A stretch of DNA of 64,000 nt from Bdellovibrio reynosensis (GTDB lineage Bacteria; Bdellovibrionota; Bdellovibrionia; Bdellovibrionales; Bdellovibrionaceae): assembly GCF_022814725.1 (NCBI RefSeq), contig NZ_CP093442.1:1240001-1304000 (forward strand), in the 5' to 3' direction. Under the pieces are notes generated by a model, which did not search any database, had not been told where the DNA came from, and worked only from the letters and a program-made list of their open reading frames with translations. Shown in pieces: positions 27,351-35,813 of this stretch. Position 1 is the first letter of the stretch, and each line of letters begins with the position of its first letter. Both the position numbers and the translations under genes were made by a program.

Positions 27351-27509
27351 GAATGCAAATTTCGGACTCCTAGCTGATCTCTAGATGGCGCACGTTTATC
27401 AAATTTTCTTAATAAGGCCAGGATGCCCTAAAATCCGTCACACATAAGTCCGATAAGAATTCAAGTAGCTTGGTTTTCTTTTATTGAACGTCTTTTAAAG
27501 GAAACTTTT

Positions 27510-29498
27510 ATGAACTTAAAAAGAACCTTGGTTTTGTTGGTTGTTCTTTTAACTTCGATCGCAACCCATGCGCAGATGGAACTTACCGAAGTTCCGCAAG
27601 GGTTGAGCCTTCAAGGTCGCATCATTAAGCCTGATGGTCTTCCGTTAGAAGATGCTAGCGTCACATTTAATCTTAAAATCATTTCGCCTAATGCGGAATC
27701 CTGCGTGCTTTGGGAAGAAAACCGCACAGTGAATATGACGAACTCTAAAGGTGTCATTAACTTTGTTATCGGTTCAAGTGAAGGCACAAAGGTAAATGTA
27801 GGTCACTCGTTAGCTATTCATCAAATATTAAAAAATTCCGCGGTCATTAATTCCTTAAGTTTCTGTGATAGCGGCAATAGTTATACGCCTCTCAGTGGTG
27901 ACACTAGAAAAATTCGCGTTAGCTTCACTGTAGGCACTGAGGTAGTTACTTTGGCTCCGGATTTAAACTTACGTTCTGTTCCTTATGCGATGGAGTCAGA
28001 AAATGCCGTTGCCTTAAATGGTAAGAAAGCTACCGACTTCATTCAAAATTCTGCGAATATCACTCAGACAAAAGTGGAAACACTTTTATTACCCGCTAAC
28101 TTTGACGGACTGTTGGCTTTATTAAATCCTACTTCTACAGCAGCGACAACCGGAGCTATTGGCATTCCGACGTCAGACGGTTCTACCACAGCTCCCCCGC
28201 GTGATGGTTTAATGAGATTTGATGAAGCCACGAAAACAGTTCAGGTCGCAGCAAACGGTCAATGGCAAAACATCGTCACTAGTTCTGCGGGTATTCAGAC
28301 AAATGACCTAGCAGATGAAGCGATCACCGAAGAAAAGATTTCAGATGAAGCTATTACATCTGACAAAATTATGACAAGTGCTGTGACCAATTCAAAAATC
28401 GCTGACGGTGCAATTACGTTTAATAAAATCGCTAACGGTGCAGTCAGTACAATTAAGATCGTCGACTCGGCCATTACGACGGCTAAGATTCTTGATGGAA
28501 CTATCAATACAGTGGATTTAGCAAATAACGCTATCACCACAGTGAAGATCTTAGATAGCAATGTCACTACATCAAAGATTGCTGATCAAAATGTGACGAC
28601 AGCCAAAATTGCCGATTCCAACGTAACTACTAGCAAGATTGCTGATTCGAACGTAACTACTAGCAAGATTGCTGATTCGAACGTAACCACAAATAAATTA
28701 GCTGATTTAAATGTGACAACAGGTAAACTAGCTGATGAAGCTGTGACAACAGCTAAAATTGCAGATCTTAATGTTACGACTGCAAAGCTTGCCGACAACA
28801 GTGTGACGACAGCTAAGATTTTGAATTTAAACGTAACAACAGCCAAGATCGCTGACCAAAATGTGACGTCAGCAAAGATCGCCGATGGAAACGTAACGAC
28901 AATTAAAATCGCAGACGGCAATGTCACTGACGCGAAAATTGCTTCGGTTTCGGGGGCGAAGGTTTCAGGAAATATATCTGGTAATGCCGCGGGATTTTAT
29001 GGTGCTTTAGCAGGCGACGTGGTCGGTGGACAAACTGGAACCACAGTTCAAAGAGTTCAAGGTCGCTGGGTTGCTAACGTCAACCCTGGTGTTGGCCAAG
29101 TTTTAAAATGGGATGGCGGCCAGTGGGTTCCCCAAGCCGATAACAATTCTGGCGGTACGATCACTTACGTAGGACCAAGCACGGGACTGCAAGGTGGTGG
29201 CGGCAGCGGTGCTGTTTATCTTGGACTTACAAATACCGGTGTCGGTGCTGGATGGTATGGGAATGGCTCTTATATCCCGCAATTCTATGTGGATGCCCAG
29301 GGTCGCATCACGGCGGTGAACCATGTCGCTGTTGCTGCAGCCGGCAGCGCCTGCGGTGGTAATGGTCATGGGTTGGTTTACGCCACTGCAGGTTCTTGTG
29401 GAACGTCGACACTTTATCAATGTTATAATGGTTCAACCCGCACCATTGGTTATATCAACAACGGAACAACCTGTGACGGTGACGGCGATGGCTTCTAA
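27510..29498 (+). CDS. Trimeric-fibre-like surface protein with tandem decapeptide repeats
   Basis: 662 residues with a signal peptide (ending near THAQ). An N-terminal beta-rich domain (about 20-170; SLQGRIIKPDGLPLEDASVT) is followed by a short QWQNI segment. Then come 21 perfect-length decapeptides of the type VTTAKIADxN (about 272-481). A beta-rich, glycine-rich C-terminal region follows, with a CGTSTLYQCYNGS end that may form the tip. The order domain-repeat-tip resembles tail-fibre-like and chimeric trimeric fibre proteins reported in Bdellovibrio predators; trimerisation is inferred. AAAGGAAAC precedes the ATG. Stop overlaps the next start by one base. Confidence 0.8.
   Translation: MNLKRTLVLLVVLLTSIATHAQMELTEVPQGLSLQGRIIKPDGLPLEDASVTFNLKIISPNAESCVLWEENRTVNMTNSKGVINFVIGSSEGTKVNVGHSLAIHQILKNSAVINSLSFCDSGNSYTPLSGDTRKIRVSFTVGTEVVTLAPDLNLRSVPYAMESENAVALNGKKATDFIQNSANITQTKVETLLLPANFDGLLALLNPTSTAATTGAIGIPTSDGSTTAPPRDGLMRFDEATKTVQVAANGQWQNIVTSSAGIQTNDLADEAITEEKISDEAITSDKIMTSAVTNSKIADGAITFNKIANGAVSTIKIVDSAITTAKILDGTINTVDLANNAITTVKILDSNVTTSKIADQNVTTAKIADSNVTTSKIADSNVTTSKIADSNVTTNKLADLNVTTGKLADEAVTTAKIADLNVTTAKLADNSVTTAKILNLNVTTAKIADQNVTSAKIADGNVTTIKIADGNVTDAKIASVSGAKVSGNISGNAAGFYGALAGDVVGGQTGTTVQRVQGRWVANVNPGVGQVLKWDGGQWVPQADNNSGGTITYVGPSTGLQGGGGSGAVYLGLTNTGVGAGWYGNGSYIPQFYVDAQGRITAVNHVAVAAAGSACGGNGHGLVYATAGSCGTSTLYQCYNGSTRTIGYINNGTTCDGDGDGF
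28323..28952 (+). repeat. Twenty-one tandem in-frame 30-base repeats coding for decapeptides
   Basis: The DNA encodes 21 successive 10-residue units from ITEEKISDEA to VTDAKIASVS with no insertions or deletions. Units 9-13 are most alike, and two neighbouring units around 28620-28680 are nearly identical at DNA level, which suggests recent unit duplication. Repeat number could vary between strains. Confidence 0.9.
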
Positions 29499-29935
29499 TG
29501 ATCAATTTTAAGATCTATTATTCTTTGTTAGGGATTTTTTTGGTAGCAACTCAACTCTTCCCGCAAGGAAGAGTTTTGTTTCCGCCACCAAAGATCAACT
29601 CTTTGTACTTTCCTTCCAAAGATCAGGTCTTCTCGCCTTCTTTTCCGGTGTTAACTCCTGGGACAGAACCACGTTTTCCTGATGCCAACGTTATTCTGCA
29701 AGAAAATCTGTATGCACCGTTTTCCGTCTTAAATGGTAAAAATCTATCTAAGCTAAATTTAGAAAAAGCCCATTTAGGTTTCGCTGACCTACGCTTTGCT
29801 GATCTTAAAGACACTAATTTATCAAAAGCTCTTTTGTATGGTGCGAACTTGGAAGGCGCCATTTTCAACTCTGAAACCCGCCTGCCCTTTTCAAAAGAAA
29901 CGGCTTTTTCTTTGGGAATGAAGGAATCGCCGTGA
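29498..29935 (+). CDS. Exported pentapeptide-repeat protein (cassette 2)
   Basis: 145 residues with an N-terminal signal-like helix (YYSLLGIFLVATQLFPQG). After a proline-rich stretch, about nine pentapeptides follow (NLSKL-NLEKA-HLGFA-DLRFA-DLKDT-NLSKA, then NLEGA). It is shorter than the cassette 1 protein at 23027. The start overlaps the fibre stop (TAATG) and the stop overlaps the HTTM GTG start (GTGA), so fibre, pentapeptide protein and HTTM protein form one coupled unit. Confidence 0.8.
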   Translation: MINFKIYYSLLGIFLVATQLFPQGRVLFPPPKINSLYFPSKDQVFSPSFPVLTPGTEPRFPDANVILQENLYAPFSVLNGKNLSKLNLEKAHLGFADLRFADLKDTNLSKALLYGANLEGAIFNSETRLPFSKETAFSLGMKESP

Positions 29936-31200
29936 AAAAACTCATCCTCGAAGTGCAAAAACATCCGGCCCTAAGAATTATCGGGGTTATATTCTGCCTT
30001 GAACATCTTCTGACGATTTTGTTTTGGTTGACCGAAAGACCCTTGCATTGGATTTTATCGCCTTCCAATGCCCCCATCTGTTGGCCGTTCTTTTCTAGCT
30101 GCGAGTTATTTAAGCCATCACCAGGGATTCTAAATTTTATCCTTGTTCTGTATGGTCTTTTTGCCATTGCGGGCGCTATCGCTTGGTGGAACAAGAAAGT
30201 TCGGCTTGCTACGAGCCTGCTATTGATTCTGATTCTTTTTAAAATTTCTATTATCGCGTTAGATTATCGACTGACTGGTAACTACCACTACCTTCCGACA
30301 ATGTTAGCACTGGTTTTTCTTTTGATTCCGGAAAGAAGATTTAGCCTGACCGTTTCTTTTTTCATTATTTATTTTACAGCCGGTGTACTAAAAATAAATA
30401 GTCAGTGGCTTACCGGTACAGCTATCAATGACCATATCATGCCAAGCTATATGACGACGCTTGGAGTTTGGTATGTGCTTGTTCTTGAATTGGGTTTAAT
30501 TTTCTTCCTTTTTTCAAAAAAAGATCGTTGGTTTTATTTTCTTTTTTTTCAGCTGGTTTATTTTCACCTATACTCTTGGCATTTAACTCGTTTTTTCTAC
30601 CCCGTCGTCATGCTTTCCCTGTTAGGAATACTTTTGATCGTCAGGCCGACGGTCGAAGAGTGGAATATTAAAGAATCCTTTAAAAAAGCTTTTAGCACTA
30701 AAACAGCACAAATCCTGCTTTTGATTTTTCTTATTTTACAATTGCCTCAGTACCTGATTCCTGGAAACTCCGCTTTAACTGGCGAAGGGCGCATGTACGC
30801 CATGATCATGTATGATGGCCGAGTTCAATGCCAGCCTCACCTATCAATATGGAAAAAGGATGGCAGCAAAGAAGATCTTTCTTTGCAACCGCCGTGGTTG
30901 ATGACGCGTACTCAGTGTGATCCACTTATTTACTGGCGACTGGCGCAAAAAACCTGTGAGTGGGTTAAAAATGATAACAGCATCATACAGGTCGACTTGG
31001 CTATTCCCATCCGCAACGACAAAAATTCGCCGTGGCATCCCCTTGTTTCGACGATTGATGTGTGCCGAAACAACTATGCCTACTACAGTTTCTTCCCAAA
31101 CTCTTGGATCAATAAAATAGATCCAAGCTCCTATACAGAGGCTGTGGAGCCCGAGGAAGAAGGCGGTGGCGCCGATGGGGGCGAAATTTTAGGTGATTGA
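29932..31200 (+). CDS. HTTM-domain (gamma-carboxylase-like) membrane protein (cassette 2)
   Basis: 422 residues starting at GTG. It has the same plan as the protein at 23566: CWPFFSSCELF near residue 55, GNYHYLPTM, YFTAGVLKINSQWLTG (HTTM signature), about eight to ten helices, then a polar domain with TRTQCDPLIYW and a second Cys. The C-terminal 20 or so residues are acidic and glycine-rich (EPEEEGGGADGGE). These tail codons overlap the end of the convergent reductase gene by 70 bases. The partner protein is unknown; the adjacent fibre and pentapeptide protein are candidates. Confidence 0.78.
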   Translation: MKKLILEVQKHPALRIIGVIFCLEHLLTILFWLTERPLHWILSPSNAPICWPFFSSCELFKPSPGILNFILVLYGLFAIAGAIAWWNKKVRLATSLLLILILFKISIIALDYRLTGNYHYLPTMLALVFLLIPERRFSLTVSFFIIYFTAGVLKINSQWLTGTAINDHIMPSYMTTLGVWYVLVLELGLIFFLFSKKDRWFYFLFFQLVYFHLYSWHLTRFFYPVVMLSLLGILLIVRPTVEEWNIKESFKKAFSTKTAQILLLIFLILQLPQYLIPGNSALTGEGRMYAMIMYDGRVQCQPHLSIWKKDGSKEDLSLQPPWLMTRTQCDPLIYWRLAQKTCEWVKNDNSIIQVDLAIPIRNDKNSPWHPLVSTIDVCRNNYAYYSFFPNSWINKIDPSSYTEAVEPEEEGGGADGGEILGD

Positions 31201-32759
31201 TTCATCTTTCTTTCAAAAGTTCGAATGATGTCTTTCACGGCATCATCATTAAAATGTGCAAGGGCTTCTTCCACCATCAGGCTTTCCATATCTCGGCCAA
31301 CAGTCAATAACGCTGCAATTCTTTGATCTTCGTAATAAGCCACTGCGAAATTTTCGCTATTCATATCCCCAATCACATCCATGCGATCAAAGCGGTCTGA
31401 AAAGCCAATGTAGCCAAAGGTAATTCCATAGTGAGTTGTCCAAAAGAACGGGACATCATGAAAGCGCACACGGTCCCCTAACATATTTAAGGCCGCCACT
31501 TGCCCTTGGCGTTCGGCGACTTCCCAGTGTTCAACCCTGATCGGTCGGGCACTTCGACGATCCGGCCAGCGCGCGATATCCCCGGCAGCAAAAATGCCAG
31601 GGACGCTGGTTTCAAGATATTCATTTACTAAAACACCATTATCAATCCAGCACCCAGCTTGTTCGGCCAGTTGAATGTTAGGTCGAATCCCTGTCCCTAC
31701 GACAATGAAGTCACATTCAATGGTCTGCCCTTCATCAAGAATAATACTGCGTTCACGGATTTCTTTTACCGAATGACCTAAGTGAAAATGGACGCCATTA
31801 GATTCATGCAAATGCTTAATGTGGCTTCCGACGTGCACACCAAGCTGCTTCATGAGTGGCTCCCCTTCTGGCGCAACCACATGCACTTCCATATTGCGCA
31901 TTCTTAAAGACGCTGCCACTTCCAACCCGATAAAACCAGCCCCAATAATCACAACCTTGTTAGCCCAAGAGGTACGCGCAATAATTCTGCGGGAATCCTG
32001 CAAAGTTCTTAAAAAATAAACTTTGTCGGTGTTGATACCCGGGATCGGCGGAACAATGGGTGATCCACCTGTCGCAATTAAGCAGCGGTCATAGCGCAGG
32101 GTTTTTCCATTCGACAAATGAATGTTGCGACGGTGAGGATCCACCTTATCGGCTTTCGTAGAAAGCTCTAACTGAATTTTATTAAGCTTATAAAAATCTT
32201 CATCATAAAGAGGAATCCAACTTTCTGGAGCGTTCCCCGCTAAATAATCTTTAGACAGATTCGGCCGGTCATAGGGAGGGTTTTTATCTTCGCTGATGAT
32301 ATGAATGCTTCCTTGAAAGCCTTGGCGCCGTAACATCACAGCCGCGGCAGTCCCAGCAGCACCACCACCGATAATAACGAAGCGCTGAACTTCGGTTCCT
32401 GGACGTGGTTTCACCACCGGTGCTTTTTTATCGGTGACATAAACTTTGCCTTCGCAAATTTCTGCATGCCATGCTGCTATAGGATTTAATGCCGGTGCTT
32501 TTAATGCTTCCCCGGTGCGAAGATCAAAACAGGAATGATGCCAAGGACAGTGGACTGTTTCCCCGGTGATCAATCCTTTTTCTAAGGGGCCCCCATAGTG
32601 GGAACACTGGGCACCGATGGCGTGATATTCCCCATTTTGGCGGACCAAAAGAACTGCTTCATCGCCAACATGCCCTAGCAAGCTTTCGCCGTCTTGAAGA
32701 ATTTCAATCTGCACACCTTTGGTAAAATCCGGTCCGCTGGTTTTTGCACTGATTGCCAT
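31131..32759 (-). CDS. Rieske-domain FAD/NAD(P)-dependent reductase (AIFM3-like)
   Basis: 542 residues. The N-terminal Rieske domain binds a 2Fe-2S cluster through CSHYGG and CPWHHSC (about 47-70). A pyridine-nucleotide-disulfide-type reductase follows: FAD GxGxxG motif VIIGGGAAGTAAA (about 128-140), NAD motif VVIIGAGFIGLEVA and IFAAGDIARWP. This order is that of AIFM3-like and ferredoxin-reductase-type oxidoreductases; an electron acceptor is not evident. GGAGG precedes the ATG. The C-terminal tail (SPPSAPPPSSSGS) is low-complexity and lies in the 70-base overlap with the HTTM gene. Confidence 0.92.
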   Translation of the reverse strand: MAISAKTSGPDFTKGVQIEILQDGESLLGHVGDEAVLLVRQNGEYHAIGAQCSHYGGPLEKGLITGETVHCPWHHSCFDLRTGEALKAPALNPIAAWHAEICEGKVYVTDKKAPVVKPRPGTEVQRFVIIGGGAAGTAAAVMLRRQGFQGSIHIISEDKNPPYDRPNLSKDYLAGNAPESWIPLYDEDFYKLNKIQLELSTKADKVDPHRRNIHLSNGKTLRYDRCLIATGGSPIVPPIPGINTDKVYFLRTLQDSRRIIARTSWANKVVIIGAGFIGLEVAASLRMRNMEVHVVAPEGEPLMKQLGVHVGSHIKHLHESNGVHFHLGHSVKEIRERSIILDEGQTIECDFIVVGTGIRPNIQLAEQAGCWIDNGVLVNEYLETSVPGIFAAGDIARWPDRRSARPIRVEHWEVAERQGQVAALNMLGDRVRFHDVPFFWTTHYGITFGYIGFSDRFDRMDVIGDMNSENFAVAYYEDQRIAALLTVGRDMESLMVEEALAHFNDDAVKDIIRTFERKMNQSPKISPPSAPPPSSSGSTASV

Positions 32760-32989
32760 GGTGAACCTCCAAATTTAAAAATCATAAAACCATTCGGCGC
32801 TAGTCGCAGGTCCAGTCAAAAAGTTATGCAGAAAAACAGCAATCTTCGGGTAAAGACCATGTGCGAGCGCACAGAATCTCGGAATGACACAGTGAAATTT
32901 CAGAATCAAGAAGTGTTGATATTAACAGAGCAACAAAAAATTCCGAAAAGAAAGTAACTAGTTGGAACTTGAAGCCCCGGAGGCTGTCC

Positions 32990-34096
32990 TTGAAAACGTG
33001 GATGAAAAAACTTGTCGAGCAATTTGATATGGACTGGGGTTCTTCACCGGAAGGTAAAGAATCAGCAACACCGATGTTAACTGAAGACCGCGCAACGTTG
33101 TTATATATCTTGGATGTCTATAATAAACATCTTTTTGAAATTCAAAATCATTCCGTTAGAAAAGTTCGTAACAAACTAGATACATTTGCAAAAGAACTTG
33201 TTCAGCCCGATTCAGAATCTACTGAAAAGACGCTATTTAAGTTACGCCAATTTATATCTAGCTACCGAATTGATGAATACACTTATGTACAAAACACTTT
33301 TGATGATTTTAAACGTATCATCTGGGACTTCGCTGACCATTTGGGTGAAGAAGCCCAAGTGGAAGATGCAGCCCAAGCCGACATCAATCAAAGTCTTGAA
33401 CAACTTCGCGAAGCTGTGGAATCAAATTCCATCGAAGACTTGCGTGCCAAGTCCCGCGAGTTCATTAACTTCTATTTAAAACATCAAAGCACCAAAGATG
33501 AACGCCGATCTAAGCGCATGGAATCCATCAAAAAGAATTTAACGACGGTTAAAAAGCAATTGATGGAAGCCAATCAAACCATGCGTCGCGATCATCTAAC
33601 AGGGGCGCACAACCGCCGCAGTTACGATGAACAAGTACGTCGTTACTTACAGCTTCATGAGATCGATGGTGATCCAATGAGCTTGATTATCTTGGACATC
33701 GATTTCTTTAAAAAAATCAACGACAACTATGGCCATGATATCGGCGACTTTATCCTTAAAGAATGCGTGCGACTTCTAGAGGAAGCTTTCAGTCGTGAGG
33801 AAGACTTTATTGCCCGCCTAGGGGGTGAAGAGTTTGCGGTGATACTGCCTGGCTGTGACGAACAAGCTGCGATTAAAATGGCTGAAGAAGCCATGAATCG
33901 AATCCGCAAAGAAGTCTTTGTTCATGAAAACGCAGAGATCCGCTTCACTGTTTCAATGGGTATTGCTGAAATTACTAAAAACGAAATTGCCGACAACTGG
34001 TACAAAAGAGCGGATGAGGCTCTTTATGAATCTAAACAAACCGGTCGTAACAAGTACACCTTGGCAAAAGCCCCTGGTATCAAACGAGTCGCTTAA
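32990..34096 (+). CDS. Diguanylate cyclase (GGDEF domain)
   Basis: 368 residues. The N-terminal ~200 residues are helical, probably a sensory or dimerising coiled region (KNLTTVKKQLMEANQTMRRD leads into the catalytic part). The GGDEF domain starts at DHLTGAHNRRSYDE; the active site reads LGGEEFAVILPG. An inhibitory RxxD site (REED) lies exactly five residues before it, so product inhibition by c-di-GMP is likely. The frame is open to a TTG at 32969, but GGAGG fits TTG 32990 best. c-di-GMP controls the switch between predatory and independent growth in Bdellovibrio. No membrane segment, so it is cytoplasmic. Confidence 0.92.
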   Translation: MKTWMKKLVEQFDMDWGSSPEGKESATPMLTEDRATLLYILDVYNKHLFEIQNHSVRKVRNKLDTFAKELVQPDSESTEKTLFKLRQFISSYRIDEYTYVQNTFDDFKRIIWDFADHLGEEAQVEDAAQADINQSLEQLREAVESNSIEDLRAKSREFINFYLKHQSTKDERRSKRMESIKKNLTTVKKQLMEANQTMRRDHLTGAHNRRSYDEQVRRYLQLHEIDGDPMSLIILDIDFFKKINDNYGHDIGDFILKECVRLLEEAFSREEDFIARLGGEEFAVILPGCDEQAAIKMAEEAMNRIRKEVFVHENAEIRFTVSMGIAEITKNEIADNWYKRADEALYESKQTGRNKYTLAKAPGIKRVA

Positions 34097-34166
34097 ACAC
34101 TCTGTTTTCAGAGGGGAACTGTCTAAACTTTTGACAGTTGTCGAAAGATTAAAACTGACTAAAAAA

Positions 34167-34193
34167 GCCTGAACAACCGTTCGGGCATTTTTT
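34167..34193 (+). terminator. Terminator after the diguanylate cyclase gene
   Basis: GCCTGAAC-AACC-GTTCGGGC, eight pairs including one G-T, followed by ATTTTTT. It lies about 70 bases after the stop. Confidence 0.8.
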
Positions 34194-34290
34194 ATGTTCA
34201 GAAAAAATTGATCAGTCTGAAAAAAATTTCAGACAAAATACATTTTAAGAACTGCTGAGCCTGGCCCCATCATTGCTTTGTGTATTAGTC

Positions 34291-35217
34291 ATGAAGACGA
34301 CGCAAAGATTTTCAAAGAAAATATTGTTACTGATCATCCTACTTCACATCTGCGCAGTGGTTGCTGCAAAGGCAGAAGAAAATCGCGACGTCATCGTTGC
34401 GATCATTGATACAGGCGTCGATACGACTCATCCCCTTATAAGAAATCATCTTTGGGTGAATCCGAAAGACAGTAAAAATTTGAACGATGATGATGGCAAT
34501 GGATATGCCGATGACCTCCATGGATGGAATTTTGTTTCTAATAATAATGATCTTTCTGACAATCATGGGCATGGCACCCATGTGGCTGGCATCATTCTGC
34601 AAAAAGCTCGCACCGGCAAAGTCAAATTCATGATCTTAAAGTATTTTGATCCCGATCAGTCGGGCGAAGAAAACCTTTTAAATACAGTAAAAGCCATTCG
34701 TTATGCGATTCAGATGAAGGCGGATATTATTAACTATTCTGGTGGTGGGGATTTTAAAAGCCCGCTGGAAGAAGCTGCCATCCGTGATGCACAAAAAAAG
34801 GGAATTCTTTTTGTTGCAGCGGCCGGTAATGATGGGCGCAATACCGATCGCGTCGGCTACTATCCAGCGGGTTACCGTTTAAGCAATATTCTTTCCGTGG
34901 CCGCGATGGATTCACATAAAAAACTTCTGGATTCTAGTAATTATGGTATCGAAACTGTGGATATCGTTGCCCCGGGTAAGGACATTCATTCATCATTGCC
35001 CGGTGGGAAGTATGGTGCGATGACAGGAACTTCCCAGGCCACCGCGTGGGTGACGGGATTAGTAGCGGCTATTTTAGTAAAAACAGAGCGCTCGTGGAAA
35101 CCTGAAGATATCAAGAAGTTTTTAGATAAAATCGCTGTGAAAGACCGACTGCTTTCAAAGAAAGTGCGCAGTCACGCTAGAATTTCGAATTTAGCAGCTT
35201 TGAATAGCATCCCGTAG
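34291..35217 (+). CDS. Small exported subtilase (S8)
   Basis: 308 residues with a signal peptide (ILLLIILLHICAVVAAKA). The triad is Asp in IDTGVD (about 39), His in GHGTHVAG (about 96) and Ser in GTSQATAW (about 248). The oxyanion Asn appears in AAAGNDGR. No clear propeptide is visible, and the length is near the minimum for the catalytic domain. The open frame begins at TTG 34273, but signal-peptide shape favours ATG 34291; neither has a Shine-Dalgarno. An 8-bp inverted repeat (GTCTGAAA-AAAA-TTTCAGAC, 34215-34234) lies upstream. Confidence 0.9.
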   Translation: MKTTQRFSKKILLLIILLHICAVVAAKAEENRDVIVAIIDTGVDTTHPLIRNHLWVNPKDSKNLNDDDGNGYADDLHGWNFVSNNNDLSDNHGHGTHVAGIILQKARTGKVKFMILKYFDPDQSGEENLLNTVKAIRYAIQMKADIINYSGGGDFKSPLEEAAIRDAQKKGILFVAAAGNDGRNTDRVGYYPAGYRLSNILSVAAMDSHKKLLDSSNYGIETVDIVAPGKDIHSSLPGGKYGAMTGTSQATAWVTGLVAAILVKTERSWKPEDIKKFLDKIAVKDRLLSKKVRSHARISNLAALNSIP

Positions 35218-35253
35218 TTGACCCCTGCCTTCTGGCGCCATTAGGCTTAAAGC

Positions 35254-35721
35254 ATGAACATCTTGATTTCTGCTTTAAGTTTTTTCTTAGTTTCTTCACT
35301 TTCTTTTGCCAACCCTTGCAACCATGACGACACCACCTTTCGCTGTGTGAAAGTTTTAAAAAATTATGATGGTGATACCATCACCGTTAATATTCCAAAT
35401 GTGCCGGCGCTTATTGGAAAAAACATTTCTGTGCGCGTTCACGGTATAGACACCCCCGAAGTGAAAACCAAAGATCGCTGTGAAAAAGAAGCCGGTCGTG
35501 TGGCAAGAAACTTAGTATCAACGACACTGAAAGGCGCGAAGTCGGTAGAGCTTCACAACGTCCAACGTGATAAGTACTTCCGCATTTTGGCGGATGTGAT
35601 GGTCGACGGAAGATCCCTAAAAGACATTTTGCTAGCAAACAACCTAGCCTATGCTTACGACGGTGGGACTAAAAGGCATCCTGACTGGTGCAAGGCTTTA
35701 CGCCGTCCTGCAAATCATTAA
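35254..35721 (+). CDS. Exported thermonuclease (staphylococcal nuclease-like)
   Basis: 155 residues with a signal peptide (LSFFLVSSLSFA). The SNase core is clear: YDGDTITVNIP, then VRVHGIDTPEVK with catalytic Arg, and RDKYFRILADVMVDG with the second Arg. NNLAYAYDGG ends the fold. Calcium-dependent nucleases of this kind degrade DNA and RNA outside the cytoplasm. It follows the small subtilase at 36 bases, and both are degradative exoenzymes. Confidence 0.92.
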   Translation: MNILISALSFFLVSSLSFANPCNHDDTTFRCVKVLKNYDGDTITVNIPNVPALIGKNISVRVHGIDTPEVKTKDRCEKEAGRVARNLVSTTLKGAKSVELHNVQRDKYFRILADVMVDGRSLKDILLANNLAYAYDGGTKRHPDWCKALRRPANH

Positions 35722-35813
35722 AGCTCTGCCTAGCTACAAAACAAGTCACGAAAACTTGCGCCCAAAGTCCTCTAAATTGAAAATATCAGAGGACATAAAA
35801 GTGGGAGCATTTG

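Noticed and set aside
28323-28952. Regular 30-base period resembling a CRISPR array
   Set aside because: Units abut with no spacers, stay in frame and encode decapeptides inside a secreted protein.
32694-32957. 87-codon plus-strand frame before the diguanylate cyclase
   Set aside because: It begins antisense to the reductase gene, lacks a ribosome site and has no protein-like pattern.
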